A stretch of DNA of 35,172 nt, from NCBI GenBank assembly GCA_026705765.1, contig JAPPAB010000100.1, positions 1 to 35,172 of the forward strand. Direction: 5' to 3'. Source of the DNA: Gemmatimonadota bacterium. GTDB taxonomy: Bacteria; Latescibacterota; UBA2968. Numbering within the stretch: position 1 is the stretch's first letter; every line of letters starts with the position of its first letter. The notes beneath the pieces were generated by a model. The model made no database searches and was not told the origin of the DNA. It was given only the letters and a program-made list of their open reading frames with translations. This document shows, piece by piece, positions 17,123 to 24,461 of this stretch. Made by a program: the position numbers and the translations under genes.

Positions 17123-17485
17123 ATGGTGATTCGCAATTGGCAAGATGCCACGCCCACAGTGGGCCATGAAACGGCGTTGATCTGGTCGATTTTCAGGCAG
17201 AAGGGGTCTGCTGGTTTGAGCGAGGAAGAAGCACCGATGTTGGCAGCATCGGGATTTACCCTGCATATGATGCAGAGCCGCAAGGCGGGCGATTATCACA
17301 TGCACGATGACAAAGAACAGATTTATTATTTTACGCGCGGTCATGGCAAGATGAAGATCGATGACGAAATTTATCCCGTTGAGCCAGGCGATGCCGTGCA
17401 TTTACCGCCTTATACGTATCACCAGTTAATCAATGACAGCGACGATTGGATTGAACACATCCTCGTGACTGTGCCGGTGGGTTAA
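17123..17485 (+). CDS. Small cupin-domain protein
   Basis: 120 residues, a single-domain cupin. Motif 1 contains His59, His61 and Glu65 (HMHDDKEQIYYF), and motif 2 contains PGDAVHLPPYTYHQL with His100, giving the four-residue metal site of the family. The start is taken at the ATG of 17123 because GGAGG lies eight bases upstream; the ATG at 17108 would contain that ribosome site. Cupins of this size are often sugar isomerases or metal-dependent dioxygenases, or bind small molecules. Position next to the Gfo/Idh/MocA gene suggests a role in the same pathway. The stop codon overlaps the convergent dehydrogenase stop by 2 bp within a TTAA sequence. Confidence 0.88.
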   Translation: MVIRNWQDATPTVGHETALIWSIFRQKGSAGLSEEEAPMLAASGFTLHMMQSRKAGDYHMHDDKEQIYYFTRGHGKMKIDDEIYPVEPGDAVHLPPYTYHQLINDSDDWIEHILVTVPVG

Positions 17486-18504
17486 GGATACAGAACGTAT
17501 TTCAATCCCTCTTGTCGCTCTGCGCCATCAAATGCCTGTTCCCAATTTTCGAGTGGCAGCCTGTGGGATATGTATGCCGAGGGATCTATTGTTTTGGCGA
17601 TGATCATTTCGAGGGCGCGCTGCCAACTGGGCCAGTTCTGGGCAATAGAACTGTGCACGGAAAGCTGTTTGTAGATGATTTTGCCCCAGTTCACTTCAAC
17701 GGGATGTTCGATCAGCGCCACCTGTGTGAATGTGCCGAGGGGGCGTACGGCGTCGAGACATTGATCGATGGAGGCGGCAGCACCGGCACATTCGATGACA
17801 ATGTCGGCGCCGTCGCGGTTGAGCGCGCGGACAAATTCGGATATATTTTTGCGCGTGACATCCACGGTGTGTTCTGCGCTTTTAGCCATAGCGAGGCGAT
17901 GGGCGTCTCGGTCGGTTCCGCAGACAATAACGCGCCCGCCTGCGAGTCTGGCGAGGTCGGCGCATATCAGGCCAATGGGACCGGGACCCGAAACGAGTAC
18001 CAGGTCGCCGGGTGCGATTTTTGTGTGAAAAAGAACGGCTTTGATGCAGCAAGCGAGGGGTTCAACAAGCGCGGCAGTGTCATAGGAGACGGATTCGGGA
18101 AGCGGGAAGGCGAGGTTTTGGGGGATGATGCAGTATTCGGCAAATCCACCGTCGCGCATGCTGCCAACGGATTTGCGCTGGGGACAAAAGAAAAATTCGC
18201 TTGCCCGACAATAGCGACAGTGACCACACGCGCCACTGGCTGTGGGAAGGACTGTGATGCGGTCGCCTGTTTTGATGCGGGTGACACTGGTGCCGACTTT
18301 GACGACTTCACCTGAGAGTTCATGGCAAAGCGTGACAGGTGGGCGAATGCCATAGCCGCCGTGGCGGATGTGGAGATCGGTGCCGCAGAGTCCGCCGCGC
18401 TGAACGGCGATTTTGATGTCGTCGGGGTGTTCGATATCCGGTTCTGGTATGTTGCATAAGGCGATGTGTCCGGGACCGGGTTTTAGTTTGCGTACAGCGC
18501 GCAT
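17482..18504 (-). CDS. Zinc-dependent alcohol/polyol dehydrogenase
   Basis: 340 residues, a medium-chain dehydrogenase/reductase. Catalytic zinc ligands are Cys40 (GGLCGTDLH), His61 and Glu62 (LCHELSGEV), with Glu148 in LVEPL. The structural zinc site has all four cysteines, 93, 96, 99 and 107 (GACGHCRYCR to FFFC). The nucleotide-binding motif GPGPIG follows. The pattern resembles sorbitol, threonine or L-iditol dehydrogenases. The start is taken at the ATG of 18502-18504 (MRAVRKLKPG) because a good promoter lies at 18550-18578; the in-frame ATG at 18582 would be upstream of it. No clear Shine-Dalgarno sequence is seen. It converges on the cupin gene, suggesting a shared sugar or polyol pathway. 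Confidence 0.9.
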   Translation of the reverse strand: MRAVRKLKPGPGHIALCNIPEPDIEHPDDIKIAVQRGGLCGTDLHIRHGGYGIRPPVTLCHELSGEVVKVGTSVTRIKTGDRITVLPTASGACGHCRYCRASEFFFCPQRKSVGSMRDGGFAEYCIIPQNLAFPLPESVSYDTAALVEPLACCIKAVLFHTKIAPGDLVLVSGPGPIGLICADLARLAGGRVIVCGTDRDAHRLAMAKSAEHTVDVTRKNISEFVRALNRDGADIVIECAGAAASIDQCLDAVRPLGTFTQVALIEHPVEVNWGKIIYKQLSVHSSIAQNWPSWQRALEMIIAKTIDPSAYISHRLPLENWEQAFDGAERQEGLKYVLYP

Positions 18505-18549
18505 GGTATTTGTGCAGGGCAGAGAATGGTATTTTTTGTTTACTTTGCT

Positions 18550-18578
18550 ATTATGCACAATCTTTACAGGGTAGGCAA
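18550..18578 (-). promoter_or_regulatory. Predicted sigma70 promoter for the zinc dehydrogenase
   Basis: On the minus strand TTGCCT (18573-18578) and CATAAT (18550-18555) are separated by exactly 17 bases. Transcription would begin near 18543, giving a leader of about 40 bases before the ATG at 18504. It lies in the divergent gap before the solute-binding-protein gene. Confidence 0.6.
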
Positions 18579-18650
18579 TCACTGTTTGTTTTGCCCTATA
18601 GCTTGTGCAATACGCATTATTTCGATGTTTTGTCCGCGAGAAGGTTAGCG

Positions 18651-20717
18651 ATGATCCGGAATATTCTGCATATAGGAATGGGTGTGGTCGTGGTCTTTTT
18701 GGGACTGGTCGCCCTGGTGGAGTTACTGGGGTATGTGACCTGGTACCTGATGCCCAGGGATGCGGAGTCGATGCAACAGGCGTCCGAGTTTGAGGCGATT
18801 ATGGGCAGGCTGGTGCAAAGTCCCACGGAGGGAGCTATCCAGGTTGTGGTGCCAGATCGACATCCGAAGACCGCAAAAGCCGTGCATCGGGTGATGGAGT
18901 GGCCGGAAATAAGGGGACGGCGGTTTCGGGAAGCTCCTATGCTTCAAAAGAAGGTGGGGGTGGGTGAGTTGCCGCCGGTTGAGGAACGGTTACCGGAAAA
19001 TCCATTGGTGATTGTGCCGCCCCATCAGAATGGGCCTTATGGAGGTACCTGGACGCGGTTTGCAACAGGACCGAGAGATATAGGTATTGTAGAGGCTCGG
19101 TTTGCCTATGAGGGACTGGTGAGATGGGATCCGATGGGTCAAAAAATTCTTCCCAATCTGGCAACGCACTGGGAGATATCCGATGGGGGACGGACGTACA
19201 CGTTCTGGTTGCGAAAGGGGGTGCGCTGGTCAGATGGACATTCCTTTACGGTAGAGGATATTTTTTTCTGGCATGAAAATGTGTTGCGTAACGAGGAGTT
19301 GACACCGGTGGTGGCGCGGGATTTTCAGCGGGGCGGCGAGGTGATGGCGATGGAAAAAGTCGATGCTTACACCGTGCGTTTTCGCTTCAAGCGACCCAAT
19401 GGTCTTTTCCTGAAATTGCTGGCCTGGGGACGAGGATACGAAATGTTGCGGTATCCGGCACATTATATGGCGCAGTTTCATCCGCGGTATGTGCCGGTGG
19501 AGAAATTAGAAACGATGGCTCGGGAACACGGTTTTGATTTCTGGCACCAGCTTTTTCAAGACAAGCGGGACTGGCGAAATCCGGATATTCCCAGGCTGTG
19601 GCCGTGGGTGGTCGTGGCACCGCCACCGGCTCGTCCTTCTGTGTTTGAGCGCAATCCCTATTATTGGAAGGTGGATCCAGAGGGGAACCAGCTTCCCTAT
19701 ATTGATCGTATGACTTTTGAGATTTACGACCGCGAGACGATCAATCTCAAAGCGATTAATGGGGAGATTGGGATGCAGGGGCGGCACATTCTGATCGAAA
19801 ATTATTCTTTATTTATGGAGAATCAGTCGCGCGGAGGGTACCGGGTGCTGCACTGGATTACCGGAGGAACCGGCGGAGAGAGCGTTGCGCTGAATTTGAA
19901 CCACAAGGATCCCGTGATGCGTGAGATTATATGGGATCGTCGGTTCCGCATCGCGCTGTCACACGCGATTGATCGAGAGGCGATTAACGAGGTCGGTGGG
20001 TTTGGTATCGGTCAGCCGAGGCAACCGGCACCTTTGCAAACGTCGGTGCATTATTCAGAGGCATTTGAAAAAGCATATATCGAATATGAACCGGATAAGG
20101 CCAATGCGCTTTTGGACGAGATGGGATTGGTGGAGAAAGATCCGTCCGGCATGCGGTTGCGTCCGGATGGCAAGCCGATCCGGGTGGCAATTGAAACGAT
20201 GTCGATCAACAATCGGGTGCTGGAATTGGTGGCGAATTATTGGACGGCGGTGGGGGTGAAGACAGAGATCAAAGAGGAAGCCCGACAGCTTTATTACGAG
20301 CGAAGAAAGGCATTGATACACGATGCGGCAACTGCGGGGGGTGAGGTTCAGAACCCACTTTTGGAGCCGCGCCTGTTTGTTCCCTATAATGTGGGATCGA
20401 GCCACGCGATTGGGTTCACGCATTGGCTTTTGACCAATGGAAAACGGGGGGAGACACCCACGGGAGATATGCGGCGTTGCATTGAACTGTTCTGGCAGAT
20501 TGAGGAGACGCCGGACGAGGCCGAACAGGTTCGGCTGTTTGGAGAGATTATAGAGCTGAACCGGAAAAATCTCTGGGTGATCGGAACAATCGGGAGTATG
20601 CCTTCGATTATGCTGGTACACAATACATTTCGGAATGTGCCGGAGGTCGCCATGGCTTCGTGGTCAGTCCGCACACCTGCGAATACAGCGGTTGAGTGTT
20701 ATGCGATTGAGCCATAG
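18651..20717 (+). CDS. ABC transporter substrate-binding protein, family 5 (peptide/nickel type), membrane-anchored
   Basis: 688 residues. The start is the ATG at 18651 (MIRNILHIGMG), with AAGG six bases upstream; the frame extends back to 18510 but would run over the divergent promoter region. Residues about 7-33 are a long hydrophobic segment without a clear cleavage site or lipobox, so the protein is probably anchored in the inner membrane facing the periplasm. The body has the SBP_bac_5 features: GPYGGTWTRF, YEGLVRWDPMGQKILPNLATHWEISDG, RKGVRWSDGHSFTVEDIFFW and RFRIALSHAIDREAIN. This family binds oligopeptides, nickel or sugars for ABC import. No permease or ATPase genes adjoin, so it is an orphan, or its transporter lies elsewhere. 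Confidence 0.9.
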   Translation: MIRNILHIGMGVVVVFLGLVALVELLGYVTWYLMPRDAESMQQASEFEAIMGRLVQSPTEGAIQVVVPDRHPKTAKAVHRVMEWPEIRGRRFREAPMLQKKVGVGELPPVEERLPENPLVIVPPHQNGPYGGTWTRFATGPRDIGIVEARFAYEGLVRWDPMGQKILPNLATHWEISDGGRTYTFWLRKGVRWSDGHSFTVEDIFFWHENVLRNEELTPVVARDFQRGGEVMAMEKVDAYTVRFRFKRPNGLFLKLLAWGRGYEMLRYPAHYMAQFHPRYVPVEKLETMAREHGFDFWHQLFQDKRDWRNPDIPRLWPWVVVAPPPARPSVFERNPYYWKVDPEGNQLPYIDRMTFEIYDRETINLKAINGEIGMQGRHILIENYSLFMENQSRGGYRVLHWITGGTGGESVALNLNHKDPVMREIIWDRRFRIALSHAIDREAINEVGGFGIGQPRQPAPLQTSVHYSEAFEKAYIEYEPDKANALLDEMGLVEKDPSGMRLRPDGKPIRVAIETMSINNRVLELVANYWTAVGVKTEIKEEARQLYYERRKALIHDAATAGGEVQNPLLEPRLFVPYNVGSSHAIGFTHWLLTNGKRGETPTGDMRRCIELFWQIEETPDEAEQVRLFGEIIELNRKNLWVIGTIGSMPSIMLVHNTFRNVPEVAMASWSVRTPANTAVECYAIEP

Positions 20718-20732
20718 CCTGTATTGGGGGGA

Positions 20733-22505
20733 TTAATCGTTCAATGCCGAGAATTGGGCGGTTTGTTTAACCTTGCCATCGACAATGCCCATGTATCCAA
20801 TTAGCATTTCGTCAAAGCTTTGCTCACCCCAGCGAACCGTTGCGGATGGGTCGGGGTTGAGTTTGTTTTTTGCCGAGTTGTCAAAGACGGCATGGCTGAC
20901 TATGCGCGTTCCAGCGGGCAGGTGTTTAGGGGTTGAGAGGGCGTAGAATCGCTGCCAGTTGAACGTGTAATTTGGCACAGAGAGCAGGGGTTCGCTGGTT
21001 CCATCGGGATAATGTGCAACATAGCGGAAGCCCGCGCCCCGGAAGTGCATGTGGGGGAAGAAGGTGTAGAGCGTGACGTCCTGTTCGAAGATTTTTATGG
21101 ATGAATCGCGATGGGCACTGGCATGCGGTGGGATTTTAATTTCGGTATTGGCGGGACCGACTACGCGGTGTTCGCGCAGGTTTTGGGCGTCGGTGAAATA
21201 CAACCCCAGTTTGCTTTCATCCACTTCGGGACGTCCAGTGGTCGTATAGTGGAGTTGAAACTGGATTCTGCTCCCTTTGGGGAGTAGTTTTGCCGTGCCT
21301 TTGGGCAGCATGACACCGTCCATGCCCGGTACATAAGAGGCAAAGATGCCGTCTAACCACCGGTTCTTTTTGACGGTTTTCATTTTGTGCCCTTTGGGAT
21401 AGATCAGGTGCGCCAGTGCGTGGTGCATGGCCGCGCGATTTCCCGGCAGAAATTCGGTGCCCCGCAATTGCATATCGCGGTCTATGGGTACGGTAATTTT
21501 GAGATAGCGATAGTCGATAATGCCGGTCGCGGGGATTTCCTGCCGTTCCAGTGCGATGACGAGGTCGGGTTCACCATAAGCCCAGGTTGTGGCGTGTGTC
21601 GGGTTTTCGGATAGGGGATCTGGCCCATCGCCGCGGGGCGATCCAGCTTCGATCCAGTGGACGAGGGTTTGTTCTTCTTGTTGTGTGAGAGACAGGTCGT
21701 TGTTGAATGTGCCTATGTGGGGGTCTGCATGCCATGGGGGCATGCGTCGGGTGCGTACGACTTCGCGCATCATTGGAGACCAGCCAGCGACTTCTTTGTA
21801 ATCGGTCATGTCAAAGGGTGCTATACCGCCGGTTTGGTGACAGGTGACGCATTTGTTTTGCAAAATGGGCGCGACCTCTCTGGCATAAGAGATCTGTTTG
21901 TGTTGTGCGCGGTCTTTGCCCGGTAGGGCAATCAGGCAACCGGGTGATGCAGCGGCTTTGACGGCGATTTCTTCACCTTTGAGGTGGGCGATGAGCGCAT
22001 CGGCGAGATAATGGTTGGATGCACTGGGTTTTTGCGCTTCGTAATTCAGACGATCGTCGATGGGGCCGCGGTAGAGGATGCGCCACGTTTTGGGATTGAT
22101 GACAAGTGCTTCAGCCGTGCGGTGCAGGTCGAGCGATTCGGCGACGAGTTGTGTTTCGTCAATGAGGATGGGATAGTCGATGGAGAAGGCGTCGGCTTCT
22201 TCGCTTACGCTTTCGCGGTCGTCTTGTAAGTTGGCATTGAGCATTAAAAATTGTACGCCTTTGGACGCGTATTCATCGCGTATTGCGTTGAGGTCGTGCA
22301 CAGCATTGCGCACAATTGGGCAACCATTGCCCTGGATGAATAAGACGATGGCAGATGCGTCTGAGTGTTCGTGGAGTGTGTGGAATTCGCCGTTCTGGTC
22401 ATAAAGGCCAAAATCATCTGCGACAATATCCACGGATTGTGGTGTTTCGGGAATGGCAGAGCAGCCGATGAATAGGCAGGAGAGAATGTACAATAGGTGT
22501 TTCAT
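20733..22505 (-). CDS. Lipoprotein fusing redoxin, cytochrome c and PHM-like copper monooxygenase domains
   Basis: 590 residues in three parts. A lipoprotein signal ends at Cys15 (LFIGC). Residues about 25-185 form a thioredoxin/AhpC-like redoxin domain with Cys62 in GNGCPIVRN; a resolving cysteine of a CxxC pair is lacking. Residues about 205-295 form a c-type cytochrome module with heme motif CVTCH (219-223). The C-terminal part (about 310-580) resembles peptidylglycine monooxygenase-like copper domains, with His361, His362 (MHHALAHL), His419 (QFQLHY) and His485, Met486, His487 (FPHMHFRG) as candidate copper ligands. It would face the periplasm. AAAGGA is seven bases before the ATG. It begins 20 bp after parB on the same strand, so it is probably cotranscribed with parAB despite unrelated function. 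Confidence 0.85.
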   Translation of the reverse strand: MKHLLYILSCLFIGCSAIPETPQSVDIVADDFGLYDQNGEFHTLHEHSDASAIVLFIQGNGCPIVRNAVHDLNAIRDEYASKGVQFLMLNANLQDDRESVSEEADAFSIDYPILIDETQLVAESLDLHRTAEALVINPKTWRILYRGPIDDRLNYEAQKPSASNHYLADALIAHLKGEEIAVKAAASPGCLIALPGKDRAQHKQISYAREVAPILQNKCVTCHQTGGIAPFDMTDYKEVAGWSPMMREVVRTRRMPPWHADPHIGTFNNDLSLTQQEEQTLVHWIEAGSPRGDGPDPLSENPTHATTWAYGEPDLVIALERQEIPATGIIDYRYLKITVPIDRDMQLRGTEFLPGNRAAMHHALAHLIYPKGHKMKTVKKNRWLDGIFASYVPGMDGVMLPKGTAKLLPKGSRIQFQLHYTTTGRPEVDESKLGLYFTDAQNLREHRVVGPANTEIKIPPHASAHRDSSIKIFEQDVTLYTFFPHMHFRGAGFRYVAHYPDGTSEPLLSVPNYTFNWQRFYALSTPKHLPAGTRIVSHAVFDNSAKNKLNPDPSATVRWGEQSFDEMLIGYMGIVDGKVKQTAQFSALND

Positions 22506-22525
22506 TAGGGGATCCTTTACAAGAG

Positions 22526-23428
22526 TTAAAATTCTCTGCTTCGCAACAATTCCAGTACGCGTTCGAGGTCGTCATTGCTGTAAAATTCGATTTCGATTTT
22601 GCCTTTGGAGCCTCTGCGGCTGATGTTGACTGCTGTGCCAAAATAACGCTGGAGGTCTTCTTCGAGAAATAGCAGGTTGGGGTCTTTGGGTGGCGTGGAT
22701 TTTTTTGGCGCGGTGTTTTCTTTGAGTGCTTTGACGAGGGCTTCTGTGCGGCGAACCGATAATTCCTGGGCAATAATCCGCTGGCATAAGGCTATTTGTT
22801 GATCCGCGTTGTCAAGGCCCAGCAGTGCGCGGGCGTGCCCTGCTGATATTTGTCCGGCTTGCAGTGCGTCGAGTACTTCGGGTGCCAATGCGAGGAGGCG
22901 CAAGGTGTTGGCAATGGTCGAGCGGTTTTTGCCCACATGTTCGGCAACTTCTTCCTGTGTGAGAAAACACTCCTCTATGAGCATGCGATAGGCTTTGGCT
23001 TCTTCAATAGGGCTGAGATTTTCCCGCTGGATGTTTTCAATCAGCGAGAGTTCCATCATTTCCTGGTCTGTTCCCACGTCCATAACAATCGCCGGTACGG
23101 CTGTGAGTTCAGCCTGACGCGCGGCGCGGAAACGACGCTCGCCTGCAATAAGTTGATAACCCGAGCCAAAGCGGCGTACGGAAACAGGCTGTATGATGCC
23201 TTTTTCGCGGATTGATTGCGCCAATTCTCCCACGGCTTTGGGATCGAATTCCGTGCGTGGCTGGTGGGGATTGGGTTCGATATCATCAATGGGTATTTCG
23301 ATGATTTGCCGTTGGGTCTGTCCCGTGGGCGACGGGTCAATTTCCGGTGTGATTTTTTCGGTAGGAACTGTATCGGCTCCGGGAATCAGGGCGCCCAACC
23401 CCTTGCCGAGGGCATTGCGTTTAGCCAT
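22526..23428 (-). CDS. parB: Chromosome-partitioning protein ParB
   Basis: 300 residues, a chromosomal ParB/Spo0J, the parS-binding CTPase clamp of the segregation machinery. The N-terminus [14 protein letters not shown] is the ParA-interacting peptide typical of the family. The CTP-binding motif GERRFRAA is at 96-103, [10 protein letters not shown] at 131-140, the helix-turn-helix ([24 protein letters not shown]) at 156-179, and a C-terminal dimerisation domain closes the protein. The start codon overlaps the end of parA by 8 bp (ATGGCTAA), with GGGAGG six bases upstream inside parA. The pair suggests that this part of the chromosome lies in the region where parS sites, and often the replication origin, are found. 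Confidence 0.96.
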   Translation of the reverse strand: MAKRNALGKGLGALIPGADTVPTEKITPEIDPSPTGQTQRQIIEIPIDDIEPNPHQPRTEFDPKAVGELAQSIREKGIIQPVSVRRFGSGYQLIAGERRFRAARQAELTAVPAIVMDVGTDQEMMELSLIENIQRENLSPIEEAKAYRMLIEECFLTQEEVAEHVGKNRSTIANTLRLLALAPEVLDALQAGQISAGHARALLGLDNADQQIALCQRIIAQELSVRRTEALVKALKENTAPKKSTPPKDPNLLFLEEDLQRYFGTAVNISRRGSKGKIEIEFYSNDDLERVLELLRSREF

Positions 23429-24182
23429 TGATGACCTCCCCGGCTAAGTTCATGTAGTTTTGCGCGCCGGTAGATATGATGTCGTAGAGGATGATGGGTT
23501 TACCAAAACTGGGTGCTTCGCCGAGTTTGACGTTGCGAGTGATAATTGTATTATAGACGCGGTCGCCAAAATGCGATTTGGTCTCTTCGGCAACCTGGCG
23601 CGCCAGATTGAGACGTCCGTCGTACATGGTGAGCAGTACGCCTTCGATGGCGAGGTGGGGGTTGAGGTGTTGTTGTACGAGGCGCAGGGTGTTGAGCAAT
23701 TTGCTCAGGCCCTCGAGTGCGTAGTATTCGCATTGTATGGGAATGAGGACGGAGTCGGCTGCTGTCAGCGCGTTGAGCGTGAGCAATCCCAGTGAGGGGG
23801 GGCAGTCGATGATGATGAAGTCGTAGGTTTCGCGCGCTTGCAAGAGGGCATTTTTGAGGCGTTGTTCGCGCGAAATGATGGAGACCATTTCCACTTCGGC
23901 ACCAGTGAGGCGAATGTGAGATGGCGCTATGCTGAGAAAGGGCAGGTCGCTCTGATAGATGACTTCCATTAAAGGTACGTCTTCGAGGAGTACTTCGTAC
24001 ACACAGGGCGTTTGTTCATCTACCTCAATGCCACATCCGCTGGACGCATTGGCCTGTGGGTCTATGTCGAGTAGCAGGGTTTTCTTTTCTGCAGTAGCCA
24101 GACACGCAGATAGGTTGACGGCTGTGGTGGTTTTGCCCACGCCGCCTTTCTGGTTGGCTATGGCAATGACCCGTGCAGACAT
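23421..24182 (-). CDS. parA: Chromosome-partitioning ATPase ParA (Soj)
   Basis: 253 residues, the standard length of chromosomal ParA/Soj. The deviant Walker A KGGVGKTT is at 12-19, the A' motif [12 protein letters not shown] near 36-47 and Walker [12 protein letters not shown] near 121-131. It lacks the N-terminal DNA-binding extension of plasmid ParA proteins of the P1 type. ParA forms a DNA-bound ATP dimer that pulls ParB-parS complexes apart during segregation. A sigma70-like promoter lies 49-77 bp upstream. Translation of parB is coupled by an 8-bp overlap. The ribosome site before the ATG is weak (GGGG). Confidence 0.96.
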   Translation of the reverse strand: MSARVIAIANQKGGVGKTTTAVNLSACLATAEKKTLLLDIDPQANASSGCGIEVDEQTPCVYEVLLEDVPLMEVIYQSDLPFLSIAPSHIRLTGAEVEMVSIISREQRLKNALLQARETYDFIIIDCPPSLGLLTLNALTAADSVLIPIQCEYYALEGLSKLLNTLRLVQQHLNPHLAIEGVLLTMYDGRLNLARQVAEETKSHFGDRVYNTIITRNVKLGEAPSFGKPIILYDIISTGAQNYMNLAGEVING

Positions 24183-24230
24183 CTGAAACCCCGTAAATTC
24201 ACATAAAAATAAAAATATTCAAGTTCTCGA

Positions 24231-24259
24231 AATATAGTGTACGCACGGGGGAAAATCAA
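24231..24259 (-). promoter_or_regulatory. Predicted sigma70 promoter for parAB
   Basis: On the minus strand TTGATT (24254-24259) and TATATT (24231-24236) are 17 bases apart, giving a leader of about 40-45 bases before parA. It lies back to back with the tonB-receptor promoter at 24280-24308. Confidence 0.6.
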
Positions 24260-24279
24260 GCACGGGTGTTTGTTTTGCC

Positions 24280-24308
24280 TTGACATAGGTTGGGAAGTCG
24301 CAAATATT
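24280..24308 (+). promoter_or_regulatory. Predicted sigma70 promoter for the TonB-dependent receptor
   Basis: A consensus TTGACA (24280-24285) is followed after 17 bases by AATATT (24303-24308). Transcription would start near 24315 and give a leader of about 140 bases before the receptor ATG. I see no recognisable cobalamin or other riboswitch in that leader. Confidence 0.55.
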
Positions 24309-24319
24309 TATTTTTTCCC

Positions 24320-24335
24320 TGGGCCACGTGGATCG
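24320..24335. other. parS-like palindrome near parAB
   Basis: TGGGCCACGTGGATCG contains the 8-bp palindrome CCACGTGG and matches a remembered parS form (TGTTCCACGTGGAACA) at 12 of 16 positions. The mismatches are in both outer arms. It lies about 140 bp upstream of parA, a usual place for parS. It could equally be an unrelated palindrome in the receptor leader. Confidence 0.3.
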
Positions 24336-24413
24336 CCGCGAAGAGGGGCGTTGGGAAAACAATGTGTTCTGCCGTTAGTCTGGACACTTTGTTTTAGCTA
24401 TAGAAGGCAGAAA

Positions 24414-24461
24414 ATGAAAGTATTGCGTTCATACTCGAAAGAAAAAGTGGTTCATGCGTAA
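24414..24461 (+). CDS. 15-codon upstream ORF overlapping the receptor start
   Basis: ATG at 24414 with AAGG six bases upstream opens a 15-residue ORF (MKVLRSYSKEKVVHA) whose stop TAA (24459-24461) overlaps the receptor start codon region by 8 bp (24454-24461). The receptor itself has no good ribosome site, so reinitiation after this peptide may drive its translation. The peptide sequence is unremarkable. This is a prediction from position and ribosome site only. Confidence 0.4.
   Translation: MKVLRSYSKEKVVHA

Noticed and set aside
18510-18650. N-terminal extension of the solute-binding protein
   Set aside because: The frame is open but crosses the divergent promoter region, begins with Cys-rich sequence unlike a signal, and the ATG at 18651 has a ribosome site followed by the hydrophobic anchor.
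24315-24453. Cobalamin or other riboswitch in the TonB receptor leader
   Set aside because: The leader is long enough and the gene type fits, but I could not find the conserved B12-box or paired core elements.
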